From contig NZ_LS483250.1 of NCBI RefSeq assembly GCF_900465055.1, positions 372,001 to 436,000 of the forward strand: a DNA stretch of 64,000 bases, read 5' to 3'. This DNA comes from Moritella yayanosii. GTDB lineage: Bacteria; Pseudomonadota; Gammaproteobacteria; Enterobacterales; Moritellaceae. This document shows, piece by piece, positions 1 through 8,990 of this stretch (position 1 is the first letter of the stretch; every line of letters begins with the position of its first letter). The position numbers and the translations under genes are program-made. The notes beneath the pieces are model-generated. The model was given only the letters and a program-made list of their open reading frames with translations, ran no database searches and had not been told where the DNA came from.

Positions 1-393
1 TTTGTGATGGAGAAAGATGGTCGTCATAACAATTCCATTAACTTAAAACGTCGTGGTACAGCGCCGCTGGCCGATTTGATCCGGGTGCACGGATTGGCGA
101 TTGGCTCGCAATCGCAAAATTCATTTGAACGCTTGGAAGATATTATTGAAGCGGGGATCTTACCGCCGTCAAAAGCGCAGGATCTACACCATGCGATGGA
201 ATTGATTTCCTTAGTACGTTTACGCCACCAAGCGTTAGACGTAGAATCGGAAATTGAACCGGATAATAATATCGAACCAGAGAATATGTCGGAATTTGAG
301 CGCCGTAATCTTAAAGATGCATTTTTGGTGTTAAGTAACGCCCAGAACTTTTTAAAGTATCGTTATACTGCGAATAAAATGCAGGGATTATGA
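1..393 (+). CDS. DUF294-type putative nucleotidyltransferase signalling protein, C-terminal part (5' end outside window)
   Basis: The reading frame is open from the window edge, so this is the 3' end of a longer gene and the GTG/ATG codons near the edge are probably internal. The visible 129 residues are mostly helical. They include an Arg-rich stretch (LISLVRLRHQ) and a final segment of the form NAQNFLKYRY, which resembles the C-terminal DUF294/DUF295 helical domain of proteins that carry cNMP-binding, CBS-pair and nucleotidyltransferase-like domains. That assignment rests only on the C-terminal part and is moderate. The stop is directly followed by the ATG of the DnaQ-like exonuclease. The same pairing of a DUF294 protein with a 3'-5' exonuclease is common in gammaproteobacteria, which supports co-transcription. 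Confidence 0.6.
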   Translation, partial: FVMEKDGRHNNSINLKRRGTAPLADLIRVHGLAIGSQSQNSFERLEDIIEAGILPPSKAQDLHHAMELISLVRLRHQALDVESEIEPDNNIEPENMSEFERRNLKDAFLVLSNAQNFLKYRYTANKMQGL

Positions 394-1113
394 ATGCACA
401 ATTTTATTAATAAAGAGATTTTAAACTGGGGCGCGTTCTATAAACTGAAAATAGAGCAGAGCAAGGATAAACGTTTAAAGTCTTTTTATCGCGCGGGTAC
501 GTATCACGATGAAACGAAATTAGGTGATATTGATTTTGTTGCATTAGATTTTGAAACGACGGGGCTAGACTCTGAACAAAACAGTATTATTAGCATTGGT
601 CTGGTACCGTTTAATTTAAAACGTATTTTTTGTCGTCAAGCGCAGCACTGGTATATTGAGCCTGAAGATAAGCTGAAAGAAAATTCCATTATTATTCATG
701 GTATTACTCATACTGACTTGAAAGGTGCACCTGACTTATTGCGTATTCTAGAACCCGTATTAGATGCGTTAGCTGGCAAGGTTGTAGTGGTTCATTACCG
801 CCGTATTGAACGTGATTTTTTTGATAATCATCTCCGCAGTTTTATTAATGAAGGCATTGTGTTTCCGGTTATCGATACTATGCAGATTGAAGCAGATGTT
901 CAGGAATCGCAAAATAAGGGTTTTTTTAGCCTGTTTAAACCCAAGAAACGCCAAGAGTCGATTCGTCTTGCTAATAGCCGTGCACGTTATAATTTACCCG
1001 CCTATCCGCCACATGATGCATTAACGGATGCCATTGCGACAGCCGAGTTATTACAAGCGCAGATCCATTATCACTTTTCACCTGATACGCCGATTAAACA
1101 ACTGTGGTTATAG
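394..1113 (+). CDS. 3'-5' exonuclease, DnaQ/epsilon-like DEDDh family
   Basis: The 239-residue protein has an Exo I motif VALDFETTGLD at about residues 49-59 (the DxE pair), an Exo II region around HGITHTDL/VVHYRRIERDF, and an Exo III-like HDALTDAIATAELL near residues 205-220 with the H...D spacing of DEDDh exonucleases. It is therefore a stand-alone proofreading-type exonuclease that removes 3' nucleotides from DNA or RNA. It is not the full polymerase III epsilon subunit, because the N-terminal 45 residues and the insert near 170-190 (FFSLFKPKKRQES) are not typical of DnaQ. The ATG abuts the upstream stop, so the two genes are very likely one transcript, which ends at the hairpin at 1145-1184. 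The true substrate cannot be told from sequence. Confidence 0.8.
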   Translation: MHNFINKEILNWGAFYKLKIEQSKDKRLKSFYRAGTYHDETKLGDIDFVALDFETTGLDSEQNSIISIGLVPFNLKRIFCRQAQHWYIEPEDKLKENSIIIHGITHTDLKGAPDLLRILEPVLDALAGKVVVVHYRRIERDFFDNHLRSFINEGIVFPVIDTMQIEADVQESQNKGFFSLFKPKKRQESIRLANSRARYNLPAYPPHDALTDAIATAELLQAQIHYHFSPDTPIKQLWL

Positions 1114-1144
1114 CTAAAGATTGAAGTAAGTTTGGTTTGAACAA

Positions 1145-1184
1145 AATAGCCCGTTAATATTTTATGATATAACGGGCTATTTTT
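1145..1184. terminator. bidirectional intrinsic terminator between the exonuclease gene and tenA
   Basis: A 12-bp perfect stem AATAGCCCGTTA/TAACGGGCTATT is separated by 13 bases. T-rich tracts follow on both strands (TTTTT on plus, TTTTG on minus). It lies between two convergent genes and can end both transcripts. Confidence 0.8.
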
Positions 1185-1222
1185 ATGGATCTGGTTATTT
1201 GGTGTTAGTTATTTGGCTTTCC

Positions 1223-1885
1223 TTAAGATACATCAAGTCCTTGCTGCCAAAATGCAATTTCCATACGCGTCGCCGTTCTAAACACATGAATTAGATTGCG
1301 GCCACGTTGACTGTTGACGTCAATCTCAGCGAGTAACTCATCAAGATGTGCAGTGCCTTGTGCGACCCCTTGTTGGAATTCATCTCCACTATAGAGTTCA
1401 ATCCAACTGGCAAACGGGTTATCAATTAGCTTGGTGTTTGCATCTGCAGCGAGATTACGGCCAATTTCGGCGTAACCAATAGAACAGGGCGCTAGCGCAG
1501 CGTAGAGATCGACAATATCCCCCGCCATACCGGCATCGAGCACATAACGGGTGTAAGCAACGGTGCCAAAGTCTTCTGGTTCTGCTTCTAAATCTGATTC
1601 TGTTAATCCCCACTTGCCACAGTAAGTAATGTGGTGACCAATTTCAGAATCCAGTAATGCATGGACACTCGGCAGTGCTTTACGCATATCCGCGAGGGTA
1701 CGGGCTTTGTAAATGGCTAACGCGTAAGCACGGGCATATTGTTTTAGAAATAAGAAATCTTGCTTAAGGTAATGTAAGTAACTCGGCTGTGCTAATGTTC
1801 CTTGTGCTAATTGTTGTACAAACGTATGTTGAGTATACGCCTGCCAATCTTCACGACAGGCATTGATTAGATCTTGATGATTCAT
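1223..1885 (-). CDS. tenA: thiaminase II / aminopyrimidine aminohydrolase TenA
   Basis: TenA hydrolyses amino-HMP (or thiamin) to HMP in the cytoplasm and so recycles degraded thiamin. The 220-residue protein has the usual all-helical TenA length, the catalytic Cys134 in LAPCSIGYAEIG and the conserved C-terminal Glu209 in RMEIAFWQQGL, so it belongs to the Cys-type TenA_C class. It is the last gene of the riboswitch-controlled operon thiD-thiZ-thiX-thiY-tenA, 34 bp after thiY. An ABC importer of the ThiXYZ type next to TenA and ThiD points to uptake and salvage of formylaminopyrimidine-type thiamin breakdown products. That substrate is inferred from the known pathway. Confidence 0.92.
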   Translation of the reverse strand: MNHQDLINACREDWQAYTQHTFVQQLAQGTLAQPSYLHYLKQDFLFLKQYARAYALAIYKARTLADMRKALPSVHALLDSEIGHHITYCGKWGLTESDLEAEPEDFGTVAYTRYVLDAGMAGDIVDLYAALAPCSIGYAEIGRNLAADANTKLIDNPFASWIELYSGDEFQQGVAQGTAHLDELLAEIDVNSQRGRNLIHVFRTATRMEIAFWQQGLDVS

Positions 1886-1919
1886 AATTTTCTCGATGAT
1901 TGTCTACAACAATGGCGAA

Positions 1920-2867
1920 TTACAGCGTCGGCACATAATCTTGTGCTTTGGGTAATGTTTTGATGATCTTTTGCGAATACATGAATGCGGCATAATCGTC
2001 ATAACGTTTTAAATCAACCGCTGAAGGACGCAGCGCGAAACGAGTAAGGGTATCGTTCCAAGCGCGTTTATTTAACTCGTTATTTAATGTGTCAGGTGCA
2101 TAAGCAACAAACTCTTTCCACGATGCTTGTGGGTGATTAACTATGTAGATTGTTGCCTTCTCCAAGGCTTTATTAAAGGCTTGGATAGCGGTTTTGTCAT
2201 AGGTATTGGCGTTAGCGACAAATATTAATTCGTCATAAGCTGGTACACCGTGTTCTTCTGGGAAGAATGCTTTGGCTTTAAAGCCTTCAAGTTCCAGTTG
2301 ATGGATTTCAAAGTTACGTAAGCCACCCCAGATTGCATCCACTTTACCTGATGCAAGTGATGATGATAGCGCCCAACCAACATTAATTATTTGTACGTCA
2401 TCATAATTAACGCCGCCAGTCTTTAACATAGTGCCGATTGTTGCTTCTTCATTACCCGCAATGGCGATACCAATTTTTTTACCTTTAAAATCAGACATGT
2501 CGTTAATTTTGTTGTTGTCGAGCACCATTAAGGTATTAAGGGGTGTTGCGATCAAGGTTGCAGAACGGATAAGCGGTAAGCCAGCCGCGACATCAATGGT
2601 TAAATTAGGTTGATAGGTGATCGCCAGATCAATTTTGTTCGCGGCGACAAGTTTTGGTGGCATGCTTGGATCTGAGGGTTCTTGGATCACGACATTGATG
2701 CCTTGCTCTGCAAAGTAGCCGCGCTCTTTAGCAATAATAATAGGGCCGTGGTTCGGATTAACAAACCAATCTAACATCAGGGTTAGGGTCTTTGTTTCTG
2801 CCTGTACATTTGCCGACAATATAGCCGCGGTAAATGCCGCAGCCTTGAGTAAAGTGTTGTTTTTCAT
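1920..2867 (-). CDS. thiY: ABC transporter substrate-binding protein ThiY (NMT1/THI5-like)
   Basis: This 315-residue periplasmic binding protein has a Sec signal peptide (residues 1-23, cut after VQA) and the NMT1/THI5 domain beginning LTLMLDWFVNPNHGPI, which is typical of pyrimidine-precursor binders. The GNEEATIGTMLK segment and the later SLASGKVDAIWGG are the usual ligand-pocket regions. It sits between thiX and tenA in a TPP-riboswitch operon, so the likely ligand is N-formyl-4-amino-5-aminomethyl-2-methylpyrimidine or a related HMP precursor. The ligand is inferred from family and context. The 89-bp gap to thiX holds no obvious terminator. Confidence 0.88.
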   Translation of the reverse strand: MKNNTLLKAAAFTAAILSANVQAETKTLTLMLDWFVNPNHGPIIIAKERGYFAEQGINVVIQEPSDPSMPPKLVAANKIDLAITYQPNLTIDVAAGLPLIRSATLIATPLNTLMVLDNNKINDMSDFKGKKIGIAIAGNEEATIGTMLKTGGVNYDDVQIINVGWALSSSLASGKVDAIWGGLRNFEIHQLELEGFKAKAFFPEEHGVPAYDELIFVANANTYDKTAIQAFNKALEKATIYIVNHPQASWKEFVAYAPDTLNNELNKRAWNDTLTRFALRPSAVDLKRYDDYAAFMYSQKIIKTLPKAQDYVPTL

Positions 2868-2956
2868 TAAATGTCCTTTTTATATTTATATTGTTGTATT
2901 TAATATGAGTGCATTCGTTATTTTTAATAAACACTGTGTTAGTCACAGCTGCTTGA

Positions 2957-3775
2957 TTATTTTTCCCAAGGAATGAGTTTTTTCAATGCTTTGTCAGTGA
3001 CAAAATAAAGCAAGACTGACAGGGCGGATAGGATCAGCAATGCGGCAAACATTTCATCAATCATCATGCGTGCATTAGCCTGGAGCATGAGATAACCCAA
3101 GCCAGCACTCGAACCGACCCATTCACCTGCTACGGCGCCAATCGGTGCAATAACGACAGCAACACGGATACCCGATGCTAATGTCGGCAGTGACGCAGGC
3201 AGTTGAATATGGCGTAACAGCTGCCATTTAGTCGCGCCCATGGTTTTAGCCAGATCTAAATAACCGGTTGGGGTATTACGTAAACCGTCATAACAACAGG
3301 TCGTGACGGGGAAGAAGATAATTAAGGCGGCCATGACAATCTTGGATGCCATGCCATAACCCAGCCACAGCATCAATACTGGTGCAATGGCGAATACTGG
3401 GATCGCTTGACTGGCAATTAATATAGGTAATAACCAATGCTTAATGGGTTTAAACAACAGCATCTGCAGCGCAAAAAATAGCCCCATAAATAAACCGAGT
3501 AACAAGCCAAATACAATTTCTTGCGCGGTGACGAATGTGTGTTTTAACAAGACGTCATGACGCTCGATTAAACGTTCAAAAACAGCGAGTGGCGCGGGAA
3601 GAATGAAAGAAGGCATGTCAAAAATTACCACAATACTTTGCCATAATCCGATGATAACCAGTGCACTAATGATCATGCGCAGTACCGGGCTAATCGGGAC
3701 TTGTTGCTGCTTGCCGTGGCTATTTTGCTGATGGTTAAGGTTTGAATTAACGATGTTATTCATGTTCAGTGCCAT
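2957..3775 (-). CDS. thiX: ABC transporter permease ThiX
   Basis: This is a 272-residue inner-membrane permease of the SsuC/TauC/ThiX (BPD_transp_1) family, with about six membrane helices. The EAA-loop region appears as LAKTMGATKWQLLRHIQLPA, the coupling segment that contacts the ATPase. The N-terminal 30 residues (Asn/Gln/His-rich) are cytoplasmic and poorly conserved, so the exact start is less sure. The ORF overlaps the end of thiZ by 20 bp, which indicates translational coupling. Together with ThiY and ThiZ it should form a thiamin-precursor importer. Confidence 0.88.
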   Translation of the reverse strand: MALNMNNIVNSNLNHQQNSHGKQQQVPISPVLRMIISALVIIGLWQSIVVIFDMPSFILPAPLAVFERLIERHDVLLKHTFVTAQEIVFGLLLGLFMGLFFALQMLLFKPIKHWLLPILIASQAIPVFAIAPVLMLWLGYGMASKIVMAALIIFFPVTTCCYDGLRNTPTGYLDLAKTMGATKWQLLRHIQLPASLPTLASGIRVAVVIAPIGAVAGEWVGSSAGLGYLMLQANARMMIDEMFAALLILSALSVLLYFVTDKALKKLIPWEK

Positions 3776-4589
3776 ATTCCTGTGCTAAACAAGTCATGAT
3801 TTGTTGCTGTAACTGTGCACATTCAGCATCGAATGGGCGGGGTGTCGCTGTTGATGGTACTTGCAAACGTTCTGCGGCAGCAGGATTGCCTTGCATAATA
3901 TAAATTTGATCGGCGAGGCGGATCGCTTCTTGCGGTTCGTGGGTAATTAACACCACGGTTTTATTCTTTAGCAATTCACAGGCGAGATCTTGTAATCGAT
4001 AACGGGTGACGGCGTCCAAAGCAGAAAAGGGTTCATCCATTAATACCACAGGTTTGTCTTGCATTAATGTTCTCGCCAATGCCGCTCGTTGACGCATACC
4101 GCCAGACAGTTGTTGCGGAAAATGATGGGCGTTATCAGCAAGACCAACTTTAGCGAGCAGGGTCAGCGCTTTATCTTTGCCTGCCTTAGATGTCTTGGCA
4201 CCGAATTTACTGCTTAACGTGACATTATCGAGCACGGATAACCAAGGCAGTAGCAAGTCTTGCTGGGCCATGTAAGCAATTTGATTACTTAAATCAGGTA
4301 GTTCTCGATTATTAGCGCTAATTGACAGTGCACCTGACCACGTCACTTGCTGATCTAATAAGCCCGCAAGATAACGTAGCATCGAGGTTTTACCACAGCC
4401 GCTACGACCTAAAATACAGGTCCACTGCCGAGCCGGCATAACCATATTAAGGTTGCTTAATACGGGGTCAATACTGTCGTTATAACGTAAATAACCGTTG
4501 GTAATGGTCATGTTTACGGCAAGGCTATTTTTGCTATTTTCAGGTACTAACATTACCTGTGATGAGCTAGACATCGGCATGGCCAGCAA
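3756..4589 (-). CDS. thiZ: ABC transporter ATP-binding protein ThiZ
   Basis: This 277-residue ATPase of the SsuB/TauB/ThiZ group energises ThiXY. It has a Walker A motif LGRSGCGKTS near residue 60, a Q-loop QQDLLLPWLSV, the signature LSGGMRQRAALARTL, Walker B VVLMDEPFSALD, and the switch His in LITHEP. It overlaps thiD by 23 bp and thiX by 20 bp. Alternative internal Met codons (residues 4 and 6) exist within the overlap with thiD, so the start is uncertain by a few codons. Confidence 0.88.
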   Translation of the reverse strand: MLAMPMSSSSQVMLVPENSKNSLAVNMTITNGYLRYNDSIDPVLSNLNMVMPARQWTCILGRSGCGKTSMLRYLAGLLDQQVTWSGALSISANNRELPDLSNQIAYMAQQDLLLPWLSVLDNVTLSSKFGAKTSKAGKDKALTLLAKVGLADNAHHFPQQLSGGMRQRAALARTLMQDKPVVLMDEPFSALDAVTRYRLQDLACELLKNKTVVLITHEPQEAIRLADQIYIMQGNPAAAERLQVPSTATPRPFDAECAQLQQQIMTCLAQEYGTEHE

Positions 4590-5466
4590 AGAAGTGATTT
4601 ACTGGACCATGGCCGCTACCAATATCTAATTCATCCGCATGGGCAATGGCATTGGAGATGTATTGCTTACCCAATTTAACGGCTTGTAGTAGATCATGGC
4701 CTTGAGCTAAATAGGATGCGATGGCAGAAGACAGGGTGCAGCCAGTGCCATGAGTATTGTGGGTATGAATACGTTTTGCGGTTAACTGCTGAAAATGGTC
4801 TTGGAAGATGAGCAGGTCATTACTGTTTTCATCTTGTTCTAAATGACCGCCTTTTAATAATACCGCATTGACATTAAGCTGACGTAATTCGCAGATCATG
4901 TCACCCATCGCATCTTCATTGGTCGGAACGTCTGAACCAATTAAAGCCGCGCCTTCAGGCAGGTTCGGGGTGATCAAGTCGGCTAATGGTAGCAGTTCTG
5001 ATTTAAGCGTGCTGATCGCAGATTCTTTTAGCAATAAATCGCCGCTGGTGGCGACCATAACCGGATCAACGACTAAAAAGGCGGGCTTGTATTGTTTTAT
5101 TTTAGCGGCAACGACTTTGATAATATCGCAGTCTGCCAGCATCCCAACTTTAACGGCAACGATGTTTAAATCGCTAAAGACGGCATCAAGTTGCTTTTCG
5201 ACATGTTCCAGTGGAATGGGGAAAATAGCGGATACGCCAAGGGTATTCTGCGCGGTAATAGCTGTTATGACAGAACAAGCGTAGCTACCGGTTGCCGATA
5301 TGGCTTTGATATCAGCTTGAATACCTGCACCTCCACCACTATCAGAACCTGCGATCGTTAATACGATAGGTATTGATGGTTTTTGTTTTAATGAAGCTGG
5401 TGTTGATGTGTCATTTTTTGAGATACTGTGTTTTGATAAAACGTCAGTGGGTGTAACCTTTAGCAT
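4567..5466 (-). CDS. thiD: hydroxymethylpyrimidine/phosphomethylpyrimidine kinase ThiD
   Basis: ThiD phosphorylates HMP to HMP-P and then HMP-PP for thiamin synthesis. The 299-residue ribokinase-fold protein has the N-terminal substrate motif TIAGSDSGGGAGIQADIKA, a KVGMLAD segment, the PVMVATSGD loop, and the C-terminal ATP/anion-hole motif HTHGTGCTLSSAIA with the catalytic Cys. An N-terminal extension of about 30 residues rich in Ser/Thr/Lys precedes the fold, so translation could begin a little later. It is the first gene behind the TPP riboswitch at 5553-5637 and leads the thiDZXY-tenA operon. Confidence 0.93.
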   Translation of the reverse strand: MLKVTPTDVLSKHSISKNDTSTPASLKQKPSIPIVLTIAGSDSGGGAGIQADIKAISATGSYACSVITAITAQNTLGVSAIFPIPLEHVEKQLDAVFSDLNIVAVKVGMLADCDIIKVVAAKIKQYKPAFLVVDPVMVATSGDLLLKESAISTLKSELLPLADLITPNLPEGAALIGSDVPTNEDAMGDMICELRQLNVNAVLLKGGHLEQDENSNDLLIFQDHFQQLTAKRIHTHNTHGTGCTLSSAIASYLAQGHDLLQAVKLGKQYISNAIAHADELDIGSGHGPVNHFFAGHADV

Positions 5467-5552
5467 AAATATCCCTAGTACAGACGTATAGGAACTTTAT
5501 CAAGCCAAAGATTGAGAGACGTAGGAGGTCAAATCTTGAGAAGCGAGATGGA

Positions 5553-5637
5553 TAGTTCCCTACGTCAGTGTTAACTGAATCAGGTTCAACGGGTCTCGCA
5601 ATTAATGTGCGATCTCAGCTTATTAGGCCCCCCGACT
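5553..5637 (-). promoter_or_regulatory. TPP (THI-box) riboswitch
   Basis: Read on the minus strand, the segment has the conserved THI-box blocks in order: GTCGGGGGGCC, then CTGAGAT, then ACCCGTTGAACCTGATTCAG, then AACACTGACGTAGGGAA. These match the P1, P2/P3 and P4/P5 parts of the thiamin pyrophosphate aptamer. It lies about 90 bp upstream of thiD, so it should repress thiDZXY-tenA when TPP is plentiful. The expression platform (5467-5552) pairs poorly by eye, so I cannot say whether control is on transcription or translation. Confidence 0.95.
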
Positions 5638-5640
5638 ATA

Positions 5641-6041
5641 TAAGTGGCAATAGTAACAAGTTTTGCTAAAAGCGCAATAGCCAGTTACTTATATTAGAAT
5701 AACGTTAGGCGATTGATTTATCGTATATAAAGAAAAGGCCAATTAACGATGTACTGATACCAAACACTGGTTTGTGTACATCAAAACCCCATTTTGGACG
5801 TTATCTTGTCCGACCGTATAATCAGTGTTGTCAGTACTGTATTAATCCTTATTAGTCCTCAGTTAGAACAGTCCTGTCCGATATCGTGTATCTGTTTGTT
5901 ATCGTAAAATGTATCCGTATAGCAGGTAGCTGAGGTGTGAAAAGCGCGTCTCAATGTTCAGTATAGACTAGCTTTAATTACCATTCTAAATAGAGAGTTT
6001 GGTTGCGTAAATGTTGACAAGTTGTAAAAATTAAATAGTAT
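5641..6041. promoter_or_regulatory. divergent promoter region between thiD operon and prp operon
   Basis: This gene-free stretch of about 400 bp holds no convincing ORF. On the plus strand a good sigma-70-like pair TTGACA (6014-6019) and TAGTAT (6036-6041), spaced by 16 bp, precedes the GntR gene and would start transcription at about 6048. The thiD-side promoter must lie between 5640 and about 5750, but I could not fix it. Nothing else is recognisable here. Confidence 0.45.
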
Positions 6042-6057
6042 TAAGTGAAACTTAAAC

Positions 6058-6069
6058 ATTGTCGACAAT
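6058..6069. promoter_or_regulatory. putative operator palindrome for the GntR regulator
   Basis: ATTGTCGACAAT is a perfect 12-bp palindrome located 3 bp upstream of the ATG of the GntR-family gene and about 10 bp downstream of the predicted transcription start. Palindromes of this size with a central TCGA are typical of GntR/FCD operators. The position would give autoregulation of the whole prp operon. The assignment is inferred from position and symmetry. Confidence 0.55.
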
Positions 6070-6072
6070 CTT

Positions 6073-6798
6073 ATGCCTTTAGATGATCCAACAAAAATAG
6101 TCGCTGTGACTACAGCCGATAAAGTCTTTGAACAAATGCAGCGTGCCATTGTTGAAGGTGAGATCCTTGCTGGCAGTAAGATCAGTGAGCCAGAACTCGC
6201 AAAGCAATATCAAGTCAGCCGTTCTACCCTTCGCGAAGCATTAAACCGATTAGAGAAATGTCATTTAATTGAACGTAAAGCCAATGTTGGCTCACGGGTG
6301 GTGCAATGCACAACGCAAGGATTACTCGACCTGTATTTTGTGCGCGAAGCGTTAGAAGGCATGGCATGCAGGCAAGCGGCAGAGAACATGAGTGATGCTG
6401 AAATTGTCGACATGAAGGCCATGCTTAATCAACACGCGACGTCACAAGCACTAAAAGATGGCGTTGCTTATTATCAAGAAGAAGGTGATTTAGATTTTCA
6501 TTATAAAGTCATCTTGGGCAGTCATAATGCCCAACTCATTCAATTAATATGTGGTCAGCTCTATCATTTAGTGCGTATGTACCGCTGTCAGTTTGGTATG
6601 CATAGCCCCAGAGCCAGCCGCGCTTTTTCAGAACACGCCCAGATTATCGAAGCCATCAGTGATCGAGATGGAGAATTAGCCGAAATGCTGATGCGTCGTC
6701 ATATCGCCGCGTCACGTAAAAACATTGAAACTAAAATTGCACGTCAACTAGCCGCAGAATTAAAGACGGGCACTACACCCGTTCAAGGAGAGCAATAA
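6073..6798 (+). CDS. GntR-family (FadR/FCD subfamily) regulator of the propionate operon
   Basis: The 241-residue protein has an N-terminal winged helix (residues 13-78, recognition region [17 protein letters not shown]) and a C-terminal helical FCD ligand domain (about 90-215). The usual FCD metal ligands may be present in LDFHYKVI and [11 protein letters not shown]. It is the first gene of the prp operon and its stop is one base before the prpB start, which makes it the likely methylcitrate-pathway regulator; enterobacteria use the unrelated sigma-54 activator PrpR instead. No Shine-Dalgarno is visible because the palindrome ATTGTCGACAAT occupies that place. Ligand identity (methylcitrate or propionyl-CoA related) is inferred. 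Confidence 0.85.
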   Translation: MPLDDPTKIVAVTTADKVFEQMQRAIVEGEILAGSKISEPELAKQYQVSRSTLREALNRLEKCHLIERKANVGSRVVQCTTQGLLDLYFVREALEGMACRQAAENMSDAEIVDMKAMLNQHATSQALKDGVAYYQEEGDLDFHYKVILGSHNAQLIQLICGQLYHLVRMYRCQFGMHSPRASRAFSEHAQIIEAISDRDGELAEMLMRRHIAASRKNIETKIARQLAAELKTGTTPVQGEQ

Positions 6799-6799
6799 T

Positions 6800-7705
6800 A
6801 TGTCTACAGAATCATCGTCTCAACGTTTATCCCCCGGCGCTAAATTCCGTTTAGCCCTGGCTAATAATAAACCCTTACAAGTTGTCGGTACGATTAATGC
6901 CTATTGCGCGATGATGGCTGAACAATTAGGCCATCAGGCGATCTATTTATCTGGTGGCGGTGTGGCGAATGCGTCTTACGGTTTACCGGATTTAGGCATG
7001 ACGTCATTGAATGATGTGATCGCTGATGTGCAGCGTATTACCGCCGCATCGAGCTTACCTTTACTGGTTGATATCGATACCGGTTGGGGCGGGGCTTTTA
7101 ACATCGCTAAAACCATTCGCGATATGGAAAAAGCCGGCGCCGCAGCGGTGCATTTAGAAGACCAAGTCGCACAAAAGCGTTGTGGTCATCGTCCCAATAA
7201 AGAAATTGTGTCGACAGCAGAGATGGTTGATCGTATTCGCGCTGCTGTTGATGCGCGTACTGATGCTGACTTTTTCATTATGGCGCGTACCGATTCATTC
7301 GCACAAGAGGGTTTGGAAGCTGCGATAGCCAGAGCACAAGCCTATGTTGACGCGGGTGCTGACGGTATTTTTGCTGAAGCGGTGAAAACAGAAGCCCATT
7401 ACCGTGCATTCTCGGCAGCGTTAGATGTGCCTATTTTGGCAAATATTACGGAGTTTGGGCAAACCGAACTATGGAATAAACAGCAACTTGGAGAGTGGGG
7501 TTGTGCCATGGTGCTGTACCCATTATCTGCATTCCGCGCGATGAATAAAGCCGCTGAATTAGTTTATAAAACCTTATTGAGCGATGGCGACCAAAAAGCC
7601 GTGGTTGATAATATGCAAACGCGTATGGATTTATACGATTATCTCGGTTATCACGATTACGAGCAAAAACTGGATGTATTGTTCTCGGAAGGCAAGAATA
7701 AATAA
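6800..7705 (+). CDS. prpB: 2-methylisocitrate lyase PrpB
   Basis: PrpB cleaves 2-methylisocitrate to pyruvate and succinate, the last step of the methylcitrate cycle for propionyl-CoA. The 301-residue protein has the isocitrate-lyase-superfamily core: substrate loop [11 protein letters not shown], Mg-binding [10 protein letters not shown] (residues 91-100), the catalytic KRCGHR loop with Cys128, and HLEDQ before it. The length equals that of other PrpB proteins. A Shine-Dalgarno AAGGAG at 6785-6790 lies inside the end of the GntR gene. The 150-bp gap to prpC is free of genes. Confidence 0.95.
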   Translation: MSTESSSQRLSPGAKFRLALANNKPLQVVGTINAYCAMMAEQLGHQAIYLSGGGVANASYGLPDLGMTSLNDVIADVQRITAASSLPLLVDIDTGWGGAFNIAKTIRDMEKAGAAAVHLEDQVAQKRCGHRPNKEIVSTAEMVDRIRAAVDARTDADFFIMARTDSFAQEGLEAAIARAQAYVDAGADGIFAEAVKTEAHYRAFSAALDVPILANITEFGQTELWNKQQLGEWGCAMVLYPLSAFRAMNKAAELVYKTLLSDGDQKAVVDNMQTRMDLYDYLGYHDYEQKLDVLFSEGKNK

Positions 7706-7791
7706 CCGCTATGATTAAAGTAATGTGAAACAAAGATTCAATAAATTGGATGAATAATAGCAAGCAGGATGTTCAGGATTATAGGTTTTAG

Positions 7792-7817
7792 GATGCATAT
7801 GGAAGTAACTTGGGTAT
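7792..7817. repeat. dispersed short motif (GATGCAT...GAAGTAACTTGGGTAT)
   Basis: The sequence GATGCATATGGAAGTAACT followed by TGGGTAT in the prpB-prpC gap closely resembles the right arm of the inverted repeat at 33828-33870 and, in reverse, the segment at 17220-17231. It is a short dispersed element of unknown role. It lies in a non-coding gap in all three cases. Confidence 0.4.
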
Positions 7818-7859
7818 CGATTTGCTATTAACAGATTGAAATTAATTAAGGGAATAATT

Positions 7860-8984
7860 ATGACAGATAAAAAACTATCAGGTGCCGGTTTACGTGGTCA
7901 AAGTGCAGGTGAAACAAAATTATGTACGGTGGGTAAATCAGGCAGCGGCTTAACGTATTGCGGTTATGATATTGCTGATCTTGCCGAAAATTCAACGTTT
8001 GAAGAAGTCGCTTATTTATTGTTTAACGGTGAATTACCGACACTTGACCAGCTTGAAACATACAAAGCTGAATTGCATACCCTGCGTGATTTACCGCAAT
8101 CGTTAAAAGAAGTGTTACAGCATATCCCAGCAGACACGCATCCAATGGATGTCATGCGTACCGGCTGTTCTTTTTTAGGTAACATTGAACCTGAAACGGA
8201 TTTTTCAGCGCAAAACAAAGCGGCGAATCGTCTACTGGCTGCGTTCCCTGCAATCATGTGTTACTGGTATCGTTATGCTCATGATGGTGTGGAAATTGAC
8301 TGTACGACTGATGAAGCATCGCTAGCTGGTCACTTCCTTAAATTATTGCGTGGTCAAACACCGTCAAAACAACATCGTCGGGTGATGGATGTATCCCTGA
8401 TCCTTTATTCCGAACATGAATTTAATGCTTCAACCTTTACTGCGCGTGTGTGTGCGTCAACCTTATCAGATATGTTCTCATGTGTAACTGCGGCTATTGG
8501 TACCTTACGTGGGCCTCTGCACGGTGGTGCAAACGAAGCAGCGATGGATATGATCCTGACGTTTACTTCACCTGCAGACGCGAAAACGCAGATGGCAGGT
8601 ATGCTTGAACGTAAAGAAAAAATCATGGGCTTTGGTCATGCTATCTACCGTACTTCCGATCCGCGTAATGTGATCATTAAAAAATGGTCAGAAAAACTGG
8701 CTCACGAACACGGTGATACCGCGTTATACGATATCTCGGTGGCGTGTGAAGAGTTTATGTGGGATAGCAAGAAACTGTTTTGTAACGCGGATTTTTTCCA
8801 CGCCTCTGCTTATCATTTTATGGGTATTCCAACTAAATTATTTACCCCTATTTTTGTTTGCTCACGTTTAACCGGTTGGGCTGCGCACGTGATGGAACAG
8901 CGGAGTAACAACCGTATTATTCGCCCAAGTGCCGATTATATTGGTGCAGAGCCAAGAGTTGTAACACCAATTTCAGAGAGATAA
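7860..8984 (+). CDS. prpC: 2-methylcitrate synthase PrpC
   Basis: PrpC condenses propionyl-CoA with oxaloacetate to 2-methylcitrate. The protein is a citrate-synthase-fold enzyme starting MTDKKLSGAGLRGQSAG. It has the YCGYDIADLAE segment, the catalytic His region LRGPLHGGANEAAM, the second His motif KIMGFGHAIYRTSDPR, and a catalytic Asp in the KLFCNADFFHA region. The ATG at 7860 is preferred over the in-frame ATG at 7836 because it follows a good TAAGGGA ribosome site and matches the usual PrpC length (about 374 residues). It is followed six bases later by acnD. Confidence 0.94.
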   Translation: MTDKKLSGAGLRGQSAGETKLCTVGKSGSGLTYCGYDIADLAENSTFEEVAYLLFNGELPTLDQLETYKAELHTLRDLPQSLKEVLQHIPADTHPMDVMRTGCSFLGNIEPETDFSAQNKAANRLLAAFPAIMCYWYRYAHDGVEIDCTTDEASLAGHFLKLLRGQTPSKQHRRVMDVSLILYSEHEFNASTFTARVCASTLSDMFSCVTAAIGTLRGPLHGGANEAAMDMILTFTSPADAKTQMAGMLERKEKIMGFGHAIYRTSDPRNVIIKKWSEKLAHEHGDTALYDISVACEEFMWDSKKLFCNADFFHASAYHFMGIPTKLFTPIFVCSRLTGWAAHVMEQRSNNRIIRPSADYIGAEPRVVTPISER

Positions 8985-8990
8985 TAGACT

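Noticed and set aside
7446-7763. A 105-codon minus-strand frame opposite the end of prpB
   Set aside because: It is a shadow of the conserved prpB frame.
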